Shown here: piece by piece, positions 53,559 to 64,000 of the stretch
Layout of the letters: every line of letters starts with the position of its first letter
Numbering within the stretch: position 1 is the first letter of the stretch
Assembly (NCBI GenBank): GCA_029783825.1
Contig: JAREIK010008168.1
Coordinates: forward strand, 47,927 to 111,926
Direction: 5' to 3'
DNA: 64,000 bases
Origin: Sapria himalayana
Lineage: Eukaryota; Streptophyta; Magnoliopsida; Malpighiales; Rafflesiaceae
Notes under the pieces: generated by a model
Seen by the model: the letters and a program-made list of their open reading frames with translations, nothing else
The model's database searches: none
What the model was told of the DNA's origin: nothing
Position numbers and translations under genes: made by a program

Positions 53559-53726
53559 GTTGTTAAGAAAAAGCTAATAAAGATAAAACTTTTGATATTT
53601 TACTTTGTGTGTGTGTGTAATACTTTGATATTTTTAAATAAATTCTTTATAATTTGATCATTATATATTTCCTAATAAATACATTTCCATTATGAATCGT
53701 GATCATACATGAAACATTAATATACA

Positions 53727-53864
53727 AAAAAATAAATATAATAAAAATAATAAAAATAATAAAATAAAAAATAAAATAAAAATAAAAAAAATAAAATAAA
53801 AATAAAATAAAAATAAAATAAAAATAAAATAAAATAAAATAAAAATAAAATAAAAATAAATAAA

Positions 53865-53901
<37 letters not shown>

Positions 53902-53930
53902 AAAAAAATATAAAAAACAATATAAAAAAT
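53727..53930. repeat. A-rich ATAAA/AAAATAAA repeat
   Basis: About 200 bases of (ATAAA)n and variants. The minus-strand frames across it are Phe/Ile/Tyr-rich artefacts. Confidence 0.92.
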
Positions 53931-54453
53931 CAATGTTCATCTGATATTTTAACTTGATAAAGATAAATTTTACCTCAATTTCGAGCATCATACACAATAT
54001 ATACCCTAAGGTATATATCAATGAAGTATGAGATATATTATGAGGTAATGCACTAGTATGTAATAAGTACTCTCGTCTAGGAATAAAAAATTTTATTATT
54101 TTACTCCTTTGTGAATTATCAGACATAACAATATACATTTATTATTTTCAGGGATAAAACTATCAAGATATTAAACTCACAAATCCCAGACCTATGCAAG
54201 ATTCATGTGTACTAGGTGGTACCTCAATGCCTTATTTTTATTACTTTTGTTATACAATAATCACTCCTGATTTTTAAAAGAATGCTCATTTTTATTATTA
54301 TTTTTCTTGCATATATACATTTGTGTGTGTGTGTGTGTGTTATTTATTTATTTTTTTATCATGATTATTGCATTTTTGTTTTTTATTTATTCGAACACTT
54401 AAATTGTAGGATGCCCCAAACCATACCATACATATAGTATTGTGTATACTTGT

Positions 54454-54486
<33 letters not shown>

Positions 54487-54800
54487 TATATCATGATTAT
54501 TAAGTATTTACTTTAGTTTTTTTATTTGCTTGGGAGCATTTGACTTGTGGGGTACCACAAGGCACAAACTTATAAAAGAATACTCATTTTTTTATTATTT
54601 TTCTTACATGTATACACTTTAATACACACACACATATGCCTAAGATTGTATATTAAAAAATCGATTTTATGATTTAAATAATTTTTTTCGATTTTTTTAT
54701 TTTCTTCTTTCTCCCCCCCCCCCACTCTTTCTCTCCTATCGTTCATAGCAACCCTAAACCAAAACAGTAATTTTCATATGAAACTTCAAAAAAGCTAAGT
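53931..54800. other. AT-rich noncoding part of CACTA B with microsatellites
   Basis: Includes (GT)n at about 54324-54340, (ATAC)n then (TA)n at 54447-54491, and a C-run at about 54713-54723. Two similar stretches around 54280-54360 and 54570-54610 (CTCATTTTTATTATTATTTT, TTTCTTGCATATATACA) suggest a partial local duplication. No gene seen. Confidence 0.6.
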
Positions 54801-54821
54801 TATTTTAGATCATACAAGAAA

Positions 54822-55046
54822 TTGATAGCGATGTTCATAACACTCATCATGTTAGAATGTCATTTAGAAAATATGATGCCATACCTTAAACGTACGGACA
54901 ATAAATCTGTCACATCCTCGGTGCTGCTGGAGAACCCACATGAGATCAAGGCAGAGCATGATTCCTCTAGTCCTCTCCTCTATCAAGGCTTCAATTTTAT
55001 CCTCACAACGATAGTCCAGCAGCACAGATATTTATGCCTTCCTTAG
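54822..55046 (+). CDS. Unrecognised frame next to the cofactor D fragment
   Basis: Seventy-four plus-strand codons with normal composition (MPYLKRTDNKSVTSSVLLEN, then HEIKAEHDSSSPLL). The region is clearly less AT-rich than surrounding transposon DNA, so it may be captured host sequence on either strand. No family recognised. Confidence 0.25.
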   Translation: MIAMFITLIMLECHLENMMPYLKRTDNKSVTSSVLLENPHEIKAEHDSSSPLLYQGFNFILTTIVQQHRYLCLP

Positions 55047-55319
55047 AGAATCTTGCTATCCACCAATTGAAATACTAATCCATACATCACTACCTTACTA
55101 TAACAAGGAAATTCAAGTAGCCACACAAAACAAGAATAACACATGGTAGGCACTTGCAATTAAAGCAGGTCCATTGTCAAAAAAGAGAAAAAAGAAAAAA
55201 ACAAGCAGGAGATCATGAGGATGGTGATACACACACTACATAGTATAACTACATTGCAGGGAACAATCTGCTCTAGTTTTTTCCTAAAAGATATGCACTT
55301 GACTAAGGTCTTCTTACTA

Positions 55320-56275
55320 TGCAGAATCTTTTGTAGAGTTATTGCAGACGTAATCCCTCAATCGTCTCCACAGCTTTCTTAGTAATGCCCATCACCACAT
55401 TGTAACCATGTTTTCATCAAAGAACATCACTACCTCGGTGTCTTCTCCATTTTCAGCTGCTAGATATGATTTTGAAGGAGAAGATGATACAACATAGAGA
55501 ATGTAAGCTCACACCTTGATTTTTCAATGGCTGCCTCACGAACCCATGAACCAACATATCCTATGTTATCGACAGAATAGTTATTTAGAGCTTCAAATAA
55601 ACAAGCCATTACCTTTTCCTTTATCAGATAATAGATGAGTAAGCGAGAACTAGGAGCCAATCTTTAATGGGAAAATGTTTGAGACATAGATATGAGCCAT
55701 CTGATAGCATTCACCCTTGCTTTGACATCTCTGATCTCAGTATAACCCTGCACCCCAATTTCATAGAGCTTAAAGACAACCTCTCTCGATATATGAGCCA
55801 ATAACATATAAGGAAGAACTCATTTGGCTAAAGCTGAGCCCTTTCTAATAGCAATGTTTTGATTAGAAAGCTACAGTGTGTACTATGAGGTCACACCAGC
55901 TGCATCACCATTATCTACAAGAACTAGGAATTCTCGAACAATGGGTTTTAAGGCACCAATAGTTGTGTTTTGTGAAGTTTAAAGGGGAAGAAGATAAATG
56001 GAGCTTTGATGATATAATGGGTCATGTTGGAAAGAAATTAACTTGCAAGATGTAGCACCACCTATATCTGATGGTTGGGATGGCTCAAGATCTCATCGAT
56101 GATATCAAATAGACTTTGTGTTATCCTCTCGGATAATGATAAATGACACAATGCAATACATTCTATCAATCAGAAGACAGTAGAGCACATTTATCTCCCC
56201 TTTTACCCCAATAAAGATGAGCATTCTCAATTGCACCAACAATGCCAGCTAAATCTTTTTACTTATTTGCAAAAG
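55320..56275 (-). pseudogene. Captured fragment of tubulin-folding cofactor D (TBCD-like)
   Basis: Read on the minus strand from 56275: AGIVGAIENAHLYWGKRG, then (after stops) [92 protein letters not shown] and [25 protein letters not shown] proteins carry AVEKARLYRGKGG-, GSALALG.LP-, DAEARVNSVKGL- and especially [18 protein letters not shown] segments in that order, and this matches. TBCD is a HEAT-repeat chaperone that acts in beta-tubulin folding in the cytosol. Only roughly 300 of the family's ~1200 residues are present, with several stops and frameshifts, so it is a dead fragment. The near-continuous match without obvious introns is notable. Confidence 0.75.
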
Positions 56276-57180
56276 AGAACTTTTTTACAAATGGCCTTGC
56301 TCATTGTTTTATTCCGATCAAAACTAAATATAATTATAAATACTGTTATATATAATGGCATATGATAATATAATTATACACGTGTTTTGATATAATATTT
56401 CTGTTTAAAATATTTTTATAAATGTTACTTGAATATAATTATATATATCTAACACTTTTATAAATATTATATGGTATATATATCACATTTATATAAAGAT
56501 TATAAAAATTATATATTTATATAAAAATTAATGGTATATAAATGTTTACAAAAATGTATAAACATTTTATATGTTATATAATTGCTATATAAAAAATTTT
56601 AATTGTATAGTTTTATGTAAATCTTGTATAGATATTTATAAATATTAATACATATGTATAAATATTTATACATAACATTATATTTTTATATAAACATATC
56701 AATGTTTATATATAATGTAATATGTTTATATATATTAAAGTATAGACTTATATATATATGCCATATAATTATATAAAAGTATAAAAGTTTATATATACTG
56801 TTATCTGTTTATAATATTTTTGGAGACAACAAAAATAGAACTCATAAACATTAAGTTTGTTTTTTCTTACGTTACAAAAGTATAAAACATTAAGCATACT
56901 TTTTTTTAAGTTACAGAAGCAGAAAATAATATGCAAACATTTAGTATTTGAAAATCAATATAACCCTAAAAATTTAATTCCACCAGTGGTAATCAAATCG
57001 AGAGAGACAGATATATGTACTCTTTTCGTCGTTGAAAGATAAAAAAATGTTAAGTGCCTAATGCCTAAGCATTTTTTTTCAAGGAAACTATAAATACAAA
57101 ATTGGATGTAAATATATAGAAAATAAAGAAACAGAAATATAAAAGTAAACAAAATTTATAAAAAATGATTAATTTAAATT
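56276..57180. repeat. AT-rich module shared by CACTA B and C (copy in B)
   Basis: 56340-56820 aligns with 45650-46170 in C over its length. The remaining part to 57180 holds only short low-complexity frames. Confidence 0.75.
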
Positions 57181-57261
57181 TAAAAATTGAAATAAATTTT
57201 TATTTAACCATAAATGATATTATTTCATAAATAAATAAAATAATATTATATAATAATAAAT

Positions 57262-57267
<6 letters not shown>

Positions 57268-57292
<25 letters not shown>

Positions 57293-57306
57293 CGCACACA
57301 TATACA

Positions 57307-57338
<32 letters not shown>

Positions 57339-57352
57339 CATATATATATATA
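57268..57352. repeat. Compound microsatellite (TA)n(CATA)n(TA)n
   Basis: A TA run, then CGCACACATATA, then about nine CATA units, then TA again. Confidence 0.93.
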
Positions 57353-58583
57353 TTAAATTTTTTTATTTAAATAAATTATATATATATATATTTTATGGTT
57401 TTAAATTAATATGAATTCAATTTATTTTTTATTAATATATTAAGAAATAATTATAAAGGCATAAAATTAAAATCTTTTAGTCATTATAAATTTGAATCAT
57501 TTAAATATTCATTTAATAACCACACTAAAATATTTAATTTTTAAATCATCAAAATTTTTTAGATGTAATTAAAACATCTATATATTAATATTTAAATATC
57601 AACTTATTTTATTTTAAATTTTATGAAAAAGTTGAATTTTTTTTATAATTCAAAATTATCAAATCTTTTAGTCATTATATTTTTAAAAGATTTTTGTAAT
57701 CATAAAAATATTTATTTTTACTTTAAATAATATAAATATTTATTTGTTAATTTGTTAAATCTTATATTTTTATAAATTTTTTTATTTAATCAAACAATAG
57801 TTTATATTAGCTTTTTATTAGTAGTAATTTCTATTTATGTTGTTTTATTAATTAAAATATTTTAAAACTTATTATAAATATATAATAAATTATTTAATGT
57901 TTTTTAATACAAATATTTAAATATCATAATTAAAAATTTTTTTAAAAAAAATTATATAATTTTTTAATTAATTTATAATCAAAAAAATAGTTATTTTAGT
58001 CTAATTTAATATAAGTTTTTATTTGGATTTATATATTTATTAATTTTTTTATTATTATATGAGAAGATTGTGTATTTCAAGAATCACTTATCTATAGACA
58101 ATTACAAACCTTTAATATAAAAAATTACATAAGTTATAAAAAAAATAATGCTTAAAAAATTAAATCATTAAAGATTACTGACAAAAATTATAATAGCCCA
58201 AAATGCTAGGGAAAAATCACTACCTAAATTCATATATTTTAAGAAATTAAACATTTAAGGAATTCACTTCCAATGATATATAAAATAAAAAAAAATTAAA
58301 TTCAGATAATTATTTAGCAATGAATTCTGTCTCGTTCTAATTAGCTAGGGAAATTCCGTCGCTAAATTCGTCACTAAATTTCCCACTTTTGATTGTGCAA
58401 ATATCTACGATAATTTTAGTGAGGGAAAATAATCATTCGAATATTTCCATCGTTAATCCATCACTAATCCGTCACAAATTTTTAATTTGATGTAAAATCA
58501 AAATTCACTTGTTATTCCCTAGCTAATTCCTCGTGAATTAGCAAGAAATTTTATCCCTAGCTAAATATAATTTTTTTGTAATG
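57353..58583. repeat. CACTA B right-hand family region, subterminal repeats and terminus
   Basis: AT-rich sequence aligning with 48400-49640 of element C, followed from about 58330 by subterminal words (TTAGCTAGGGAAATTCCGTC, CGTCGCTAAATT, CCCTAGCTAATTCCTCG). It ends in TTTTTTTGTAATG at 58583. The terminus has diverged from TTTTTCTTGTAGTG. Confidence 0.8.
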
Positions 58584-59411
58584 ATATTTAGATAAATAGT
58601 TAGATAGATAGACATCCAGATTGATAGATAGATAGATAAATAGATAGATAGACAGATATACAGAAAGATAGATAGATAGATATACATATAGATTGATAGA
58701 CAGATATATAGACAAATAGACAAATTGATAGACATATAGTTATAAAGATTGATAGATAGACATATAATCAGACAGATAGTTATAAAGATAAGATAGACAA
58801 ATAGAAAGATAGAAAGATAGAAAGAAAGATAGATAGACAAATAAATAGACAGACAAATAAACATGCAGATAGAAAGACAAATAGAAATACATATATATAG
58901 ATAGATAGATAAAGAGATGGATATATAGATAGTTAGATTATTAGATAGATAAATGGATAAAAAGATATAGATAGAACGAAGGATAGATAGTCAGATAAAT
59001 TAATAGGCATATTGAAGGATTTTTAGACAGCTATATAGATAGATAAATTGATAGAAAGATAGACATATGGATAGATGGATAGATAGACAGATAGATAGAC
59101 AATTCAATAGATAGATAGACATATATATGCATACATTGATAGATACATAGTTAGGTAGACAGATTGATATTTAATAGAAAGAAAAACAAAATGATAGTTA
59201 GATAAATAGATAAATTGATTGATATATAGATAGATAGATCGATCGATCGATAGATAGTTAGATAGGTTGACATATTGATAAAAAGAAATATAGACAGACA
59301 GATAGATAGATAGATAAAAAGATAGATAGTTTGTCATATAGATAGACATATTGAGAGATAGATCAATAGACAAATAGTTAGAAAGATAGATAAATAGATA
59401 TATAAACATAT

Positions 59412-59413
<2 letters not shown>

Positions 59414-59457
<44 letters not shown>
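59414..59457. repeat. (TA)n microsatellite
   Basis: Uninterrupted TA run in satellite block 5. Confidence 0.95.
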
Positions 59458-59458
<1 letters not shown>

Positions 59459-62400
59459 TAAACATATAAAAAGATAGAAAGACAATAAGATAGACATATA
59501 GAAAAATAGATAGATTGACAAATAGATAGATATATAGACATATAGATAGACTAATAGATAGATAGATAGATAGATACACTTATAAATGTATAGATAGATA
59601 AATAGATAAATAGATTAAAAGATAGAAAGATAAATAGATAGATAGATAGATAAATATATAGTGAGATAGATTGATAGATAGACAATCAGACAGATAGTTA
59701 GATATAAAGATATATAGATTGATAGACAAATAGATAGATAAACAAACAAATAAACAAACAAACAAATAAATAAATATATATATATATATATATATAGACA
59801 GCAATATAGATATTTAGATAGACAAATAGATAGATAGAAATATAGATAGATGGAAAAATAGATAGATAGATAGACAGACAGATAGATAGACATATAGATA
59901 GATAGATAGATAAAAAGATAGATTGATAGATTGATAGATTGATTATTAGACAGATAGACAGATATATAGACAAATAGATAGATAGATAGATAGAATAGTA
60001 GGTAAATAGATAGTTAGATAAATAGATAAAAAGATGGATAGACAAATAGATAGATAGAAAAATAGATTGATATATAGATAGATAAACAAATAAATAGACA
60101 TATAAGTAGACAAATAGATAGATAGATAGATTGAAAGTTTGATACATAGAAAGATAGACAAATTGCTAGATATATATATATATAGATTAATAGATAGATA
60201 AATAGATACAAAGATAAATAGATAAACAGATAGAGGGAAAGATGTATTGACATATAGATAGATAAATAGTGAGATAGAAAGATAGATTGATTGATTGATA
60301 GATAAACATTCCATATCGCCATATTAATATAATGATAGATAGACATATATATAGATAAATAGATAGATTTATTAATTGATTGATAAATAGATTGATATAT
60401 CGATCAATAGATAGATAGATAAATAGATAAATAGTTAGACAAATAAATAGATATATTAATAGATAGATCAATAGATAGATAGATAGATAGATAGATAAAT
60501 AAATAGATTGGTAAATAAATCAATAGATTGATATATATATATATATATGGAAAGATAGACAAATAGATAAATAGATTGATAGATAATTAAACACAGATAT
60601 ATAGATATATAGAAAGATAAATAGATAGATAGATGCACTTATAAATAGATAGATAGACAAATAGAAACACATTTTATTAGACAGATTGATAGACACATTG
60701 ACAGAAAGATATATAGAGAAATATATAAATAGATAGTTATATGAATATATAAATTGATAGATAGAAAGATAAATAGACTGCCAAAAATATAATTAGATTA
60801 ATAGATAAACAAAAAGATAGATAGATAAATAGATAGACAAATATATAGGTACATCGAATGATAGATATATACACAGATAGATAGACAGATAGATAAATAG
60901 ATAGATAGACAAATAGATAGACAGACAGATATATAGATAGATAAATAATCAGATACAGAGACAAATACATACATAAATTGATATATTTAATGATAGAGAG
61001 ATAGATTGGTAAATTCCCAACAAGATAGATAAATAGTTAGATAGATGGATAGATACATAGATAGATAGATAATAGATTTATTGATAAATAGATAGATAAA
61101 TAGATAGATAGATAAGTTGATAAACTTATAGATAGAAAAATAGATTAAAAGAATGATTGATAGATAGCAAGACAGACACATATATAGATAGATAGAAAAA
61201 TAGATAGATAAAAAGAAACATAGACAAATATATAGGTTGTTAGTTAGATAGATAGACTCATAGATAGATAGAAATATAGAAAAATACATAGAGAGATTAA
61301 TAGATAGACAGATAGATGGATAGATAGATAGTTAGATAGATAGAAGGAGAGATAGATCATCATATTGATAGATAGATAGATAGAGAAATAGATAGATGCA
61401 TAGATAAATAAATAGACAAATATATAGATATATGGATAGACAATTAGATAGATAGATATATAGGCAGATAGATAGATAAAAAGATATATACACTTATAGA
61501 TAGACAAATATATAGAAAAATAGGTAGAAAGATTGATAGAGAGAAAGATAGACACATAGATAGATAAATAATAGATAAATAAATAAATAGATAAATAGAG
61601 AGATAGATATTTAGATAGATATATATATATATATATATAGACATAGATAGAAAGATATATAGATAAATTTATAGGCTGATACATATAAAATAGTTAGACA
61701 GATAGATCGACAGATATTATACAAATAGATAAATAGATAGGTAGAAAGATATACATATAGAGAAATATTGATAAACATATAGATATAAAAATATATAAAT
61801 AGATAGATAGATAGATATAAATAGACAAATAGATAGACAGATATATAGACATATAACTAGACAAATAGGTAGTCGGATATATAGAGAGATGTATATATAG
61901 ATAGATAGACAAATAAATAGATAGATAGACTTATAGATATACAAATAGATAGTCATATATATACATATATAGATTGATAGATAAATAGAAATATAGAAAG
62001 ACATATAGATATATAGAAAGATAGATAGACAAATAGATAGGCTATTAGATATACATATAGATAGATAATCAGATAGACAAATAGATAGACATATAGATAG
62101 ATAGACATATAGATAGATTGACATATAAATAGACAGATAGACATTTAGATGGATAGACCGACAAATATGCAAATAGACATACAGATTGATAGATAAATAG
62201 ATAGATAGATAGATAGGGAGATAGACAAATAGATTGATAGACATATATATATATATATTATATAGATAGATAGATAGACAGACAGATTGATAGATAGATA
62301 AATAGACATATATATAGACAGATAAATAGACAAATAGAAAGATAAACATATAGATAAATATATTTATAAAGAGATAGATAGAGATAACATACAGATTGAC

Positions 62401-63596
62401 ATACAGAGTTATAGACAGATAGATAGACAGTTAGATAGATAGATAAACATACATATATAAAGATAGATAGACAAACACATGATACATAGATAGTTAGATT
62501 GAGAGACATAAAGAAAGACAGAAACAAAGACAAATAAACAGACAAGAGACAGACAAATAAACATGCATATTGAAATGAAAATAGAAAGAGAGATACACAT
62601 ATAGATAGATAGATAGATAGATAGGTATATAGATGGATATATAGATAGTTAGATTATAGGATAGTTAGAAAGATAGATAGATAGAAGGATAGATAGTCAG
62701 ATAGATAGATTGACATATAGAATGATTGATGGATGTATATATATATATATATATATGAATAAATTGACTAATAGATAGATAGATAGATGAATGGATAGAT
62801 ACATAGATAGATAATTAAATAGACAAATCAATAAATAAATAGATAGCCAGATAGATAGACATATAGATACATAGATCAAAAAATACACACATAGGTAGAC
62901 TGATTGATAAAAAATAGAAAGATAAACAAATAAAAAGATAGAAAAATTGATATAAAAATAGATTGATAGATTGTTTGATATAATTGATTGATATACAGAT
63001 AAAAAGTCAAATTAAAAGATAGATAGATAGATAGATAAATAGATTGAACGTTAGTTAGTTAGATAAACATATCGATAGACAAATATTTAGACTGATAGAT
63101 AAATAGATAGAAAGATAGTTAAATAGATAGGTTGATAGAAACAAAGATAGATATATAGAAAGAAAGAAAGATAGATATATAGACATATATAGAAACAAAT
63201 AGAGAGATACACATAGATAGAGAGATAGAGAGATAGATAGATACTTAGAAAGATAGATAAACAGATAGATATACAAATAAATAAATAAATAGATAACAAA
63301 TATAGATATATAGATGGTTAGACAAAATATAGATATTTATATAGACAATAGATAGACATAGAGATAAAAAGATATATAGAGACATAGACAGACAGATATA
63401 TTAATAAATAGATGGATAGATAGATAGATGGATAAATAGATACATATATAAATATAAAAATAAACAGATAGATAGGTAGGTTGGTAGGTAGGTAGATAGA
63501 TAGATAAATTGAAAACCATCTGGAAAGAAAGATATTTAGACATATAGATAAACAAATAGATAGATATATTGATAGAAAGACACATAAATAGTCATG

Positions 63597-63632
<36 letters not shown>

Positions 63633-63684
63633 AAGATAGATAGATAGATAGAAATAAAGATAGATAATATAAAATAAATAAATA

Positions 63685-63762
63685 GATTGATAGATAGATA
63701 AATTGATAGATAGATAAATTGATAGATAGATAAATTGATAGATAGATAAATTGATAGATAGA
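63685..63762. repeat. 16-bp tandem repeat inside GATA array
   Basis: ATTGATAGATAGATAA is repeated about five times with perfect or near-perfect 16-base spacing, a recent expansion of a four-unit word with one variant tetramer. Confidence 0.88.
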
Positions 63763-64000
63763 CAGACATATAGATATAGAAATATTTTGACATATAGATA
63801 GACAGATAGATAGACTTAAAAATAGATAGTTAGACAATCACGGAGACATATAAATATATTAAAATATAGATATACATATATATAGACAGATCGATAGAAA
63901 GATAGATAGATCGATATATAGATATATAGATAGATAAAAGACTAATAAATAGTTTGATAGTTAGACAATAGATTGACATATTGCTAGATAGAATGATAGA

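Larger units (their letters stand above)
50142..58583 (-). mobile_element. CACTA transposon B, 8.4 kb, non-autonomous, gene-capturing
   Basis: It starts with CACTACAAGAAAAATCCC at 50142 and ends with ATAATTTTTTTGTAATG at 58583. The first 15 terminal bases match at 12 positions after inversion. ATA flanks both sides (50139-50141 and 58584-58586), the 3-bp target duplication typical of CACTA elements. Subterminal repeats (AGCGAGGAA, CCTAGCAAATTAGCGAGG) fill 50160-50420 and their counterparts fill 58330-58560. There is no recognisable tnp2 or Transposase_24; the interior holds gene-like minus-strand pieces, one of them tubulin-folding cofactor D. Mobilisation would have depended on a relative such as C. 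Strand is assigned by alignment to C. Confidence 0.92.
58584..64000 (+). repeat. Degenerate GATA/TAGA satellite block 5 (continues past the window)
   Basis: Same satellite and polarity as blocks 1, 2 and 4. It begins with ATA, the right target duplication of element B. Long minus-strand frames (up to 210 codons, 61717-62349) are Ser-Ile-Tyr-Leu artefacts. The array runs to the window end. Confidence 0.95.

Noticed and set aside
53647..54138. Phe/Ile/Tyr-rich minus-strand frame resembling a membrane protein
   Set aside because: Produced by the (ATAAA)n A-rich repeat; composition follows the repeat exactly.
50142..58583. Reverse-orientation pairing of A and B as ends of one giant transposon
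   Set aside because: B has its own right terminus with a matching ATA duplication, so A and B are separate elements.

Overview
The window looks like repeat-dominated nuclear DNA of a flowering plant. It is AT-rich and holds no intact host gene. The taxonomic call rests on three things. There are CACTA (En/Spm) transposons with plant-type tnp2 and Transposase_24 remnants. There is a LINE whose ORF2 ends in an RNase H domain, as in plant L1-clade elements. There is also a captured piece of a plant-like tubulin-folding cofactor D gene. I cannot name the species; monocot versus eudicot is open.

The substrate is a very long, degenerate tetranucleotide satellite (GATA/TAGA on the + strand), about 30 kb in total, cut into blocks: 5193-17397, 22447-30115, 30116-34659 (opposite strand, TATC), 49702-50141 and 58584-64000. 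It contains (TA)n and (CA/TG)n tracts and local higher-order repeats. Its TATC strand has few stops, so it yields long meaningless Ser-Ile-Tyr-Leu ORFs.

Transposons sit in this array. From left to right: (A) the end of a CACTA element, 1-5192, terminating in a clear inverted terminus; (LINE) a 5.0-kb non-LTR retrotransposon, 17414-22430, with an exact 16-bp target-site duplication and a deleted reverse-transcriptase core; (hAT-like) a 568-bp GC-rich element, 34660-35227; (C) a large decayed CACTA element, 35228-49701, with Transposase_24 and tnp2 pseudogenes on the minus strand; (B) an 8.4-kb relative of C, 50142-58583, with recognisable termini and a 3-bp target duplication. B lacks recognisable transposase and instead carries a fragment of a tubulin-folding cofactor D gene, so it resembles a Pack-CACTA.

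A, B and C belong to one family: they share subterminal AGCTAGGGA/GCGA-type repeats and alignable internal sequence, and A is inverted relative to B and C. The most interesting structural signal is the polarity of the satellite. It is the same on both sides of the LINE and of element B, but it flips at about 30116 and again across hAT+C. This suggests an inversion with one breakpoint at or very near the right terminus of C. I found no tRNA, rRNA, CRISPR or intact protein-coding gene.
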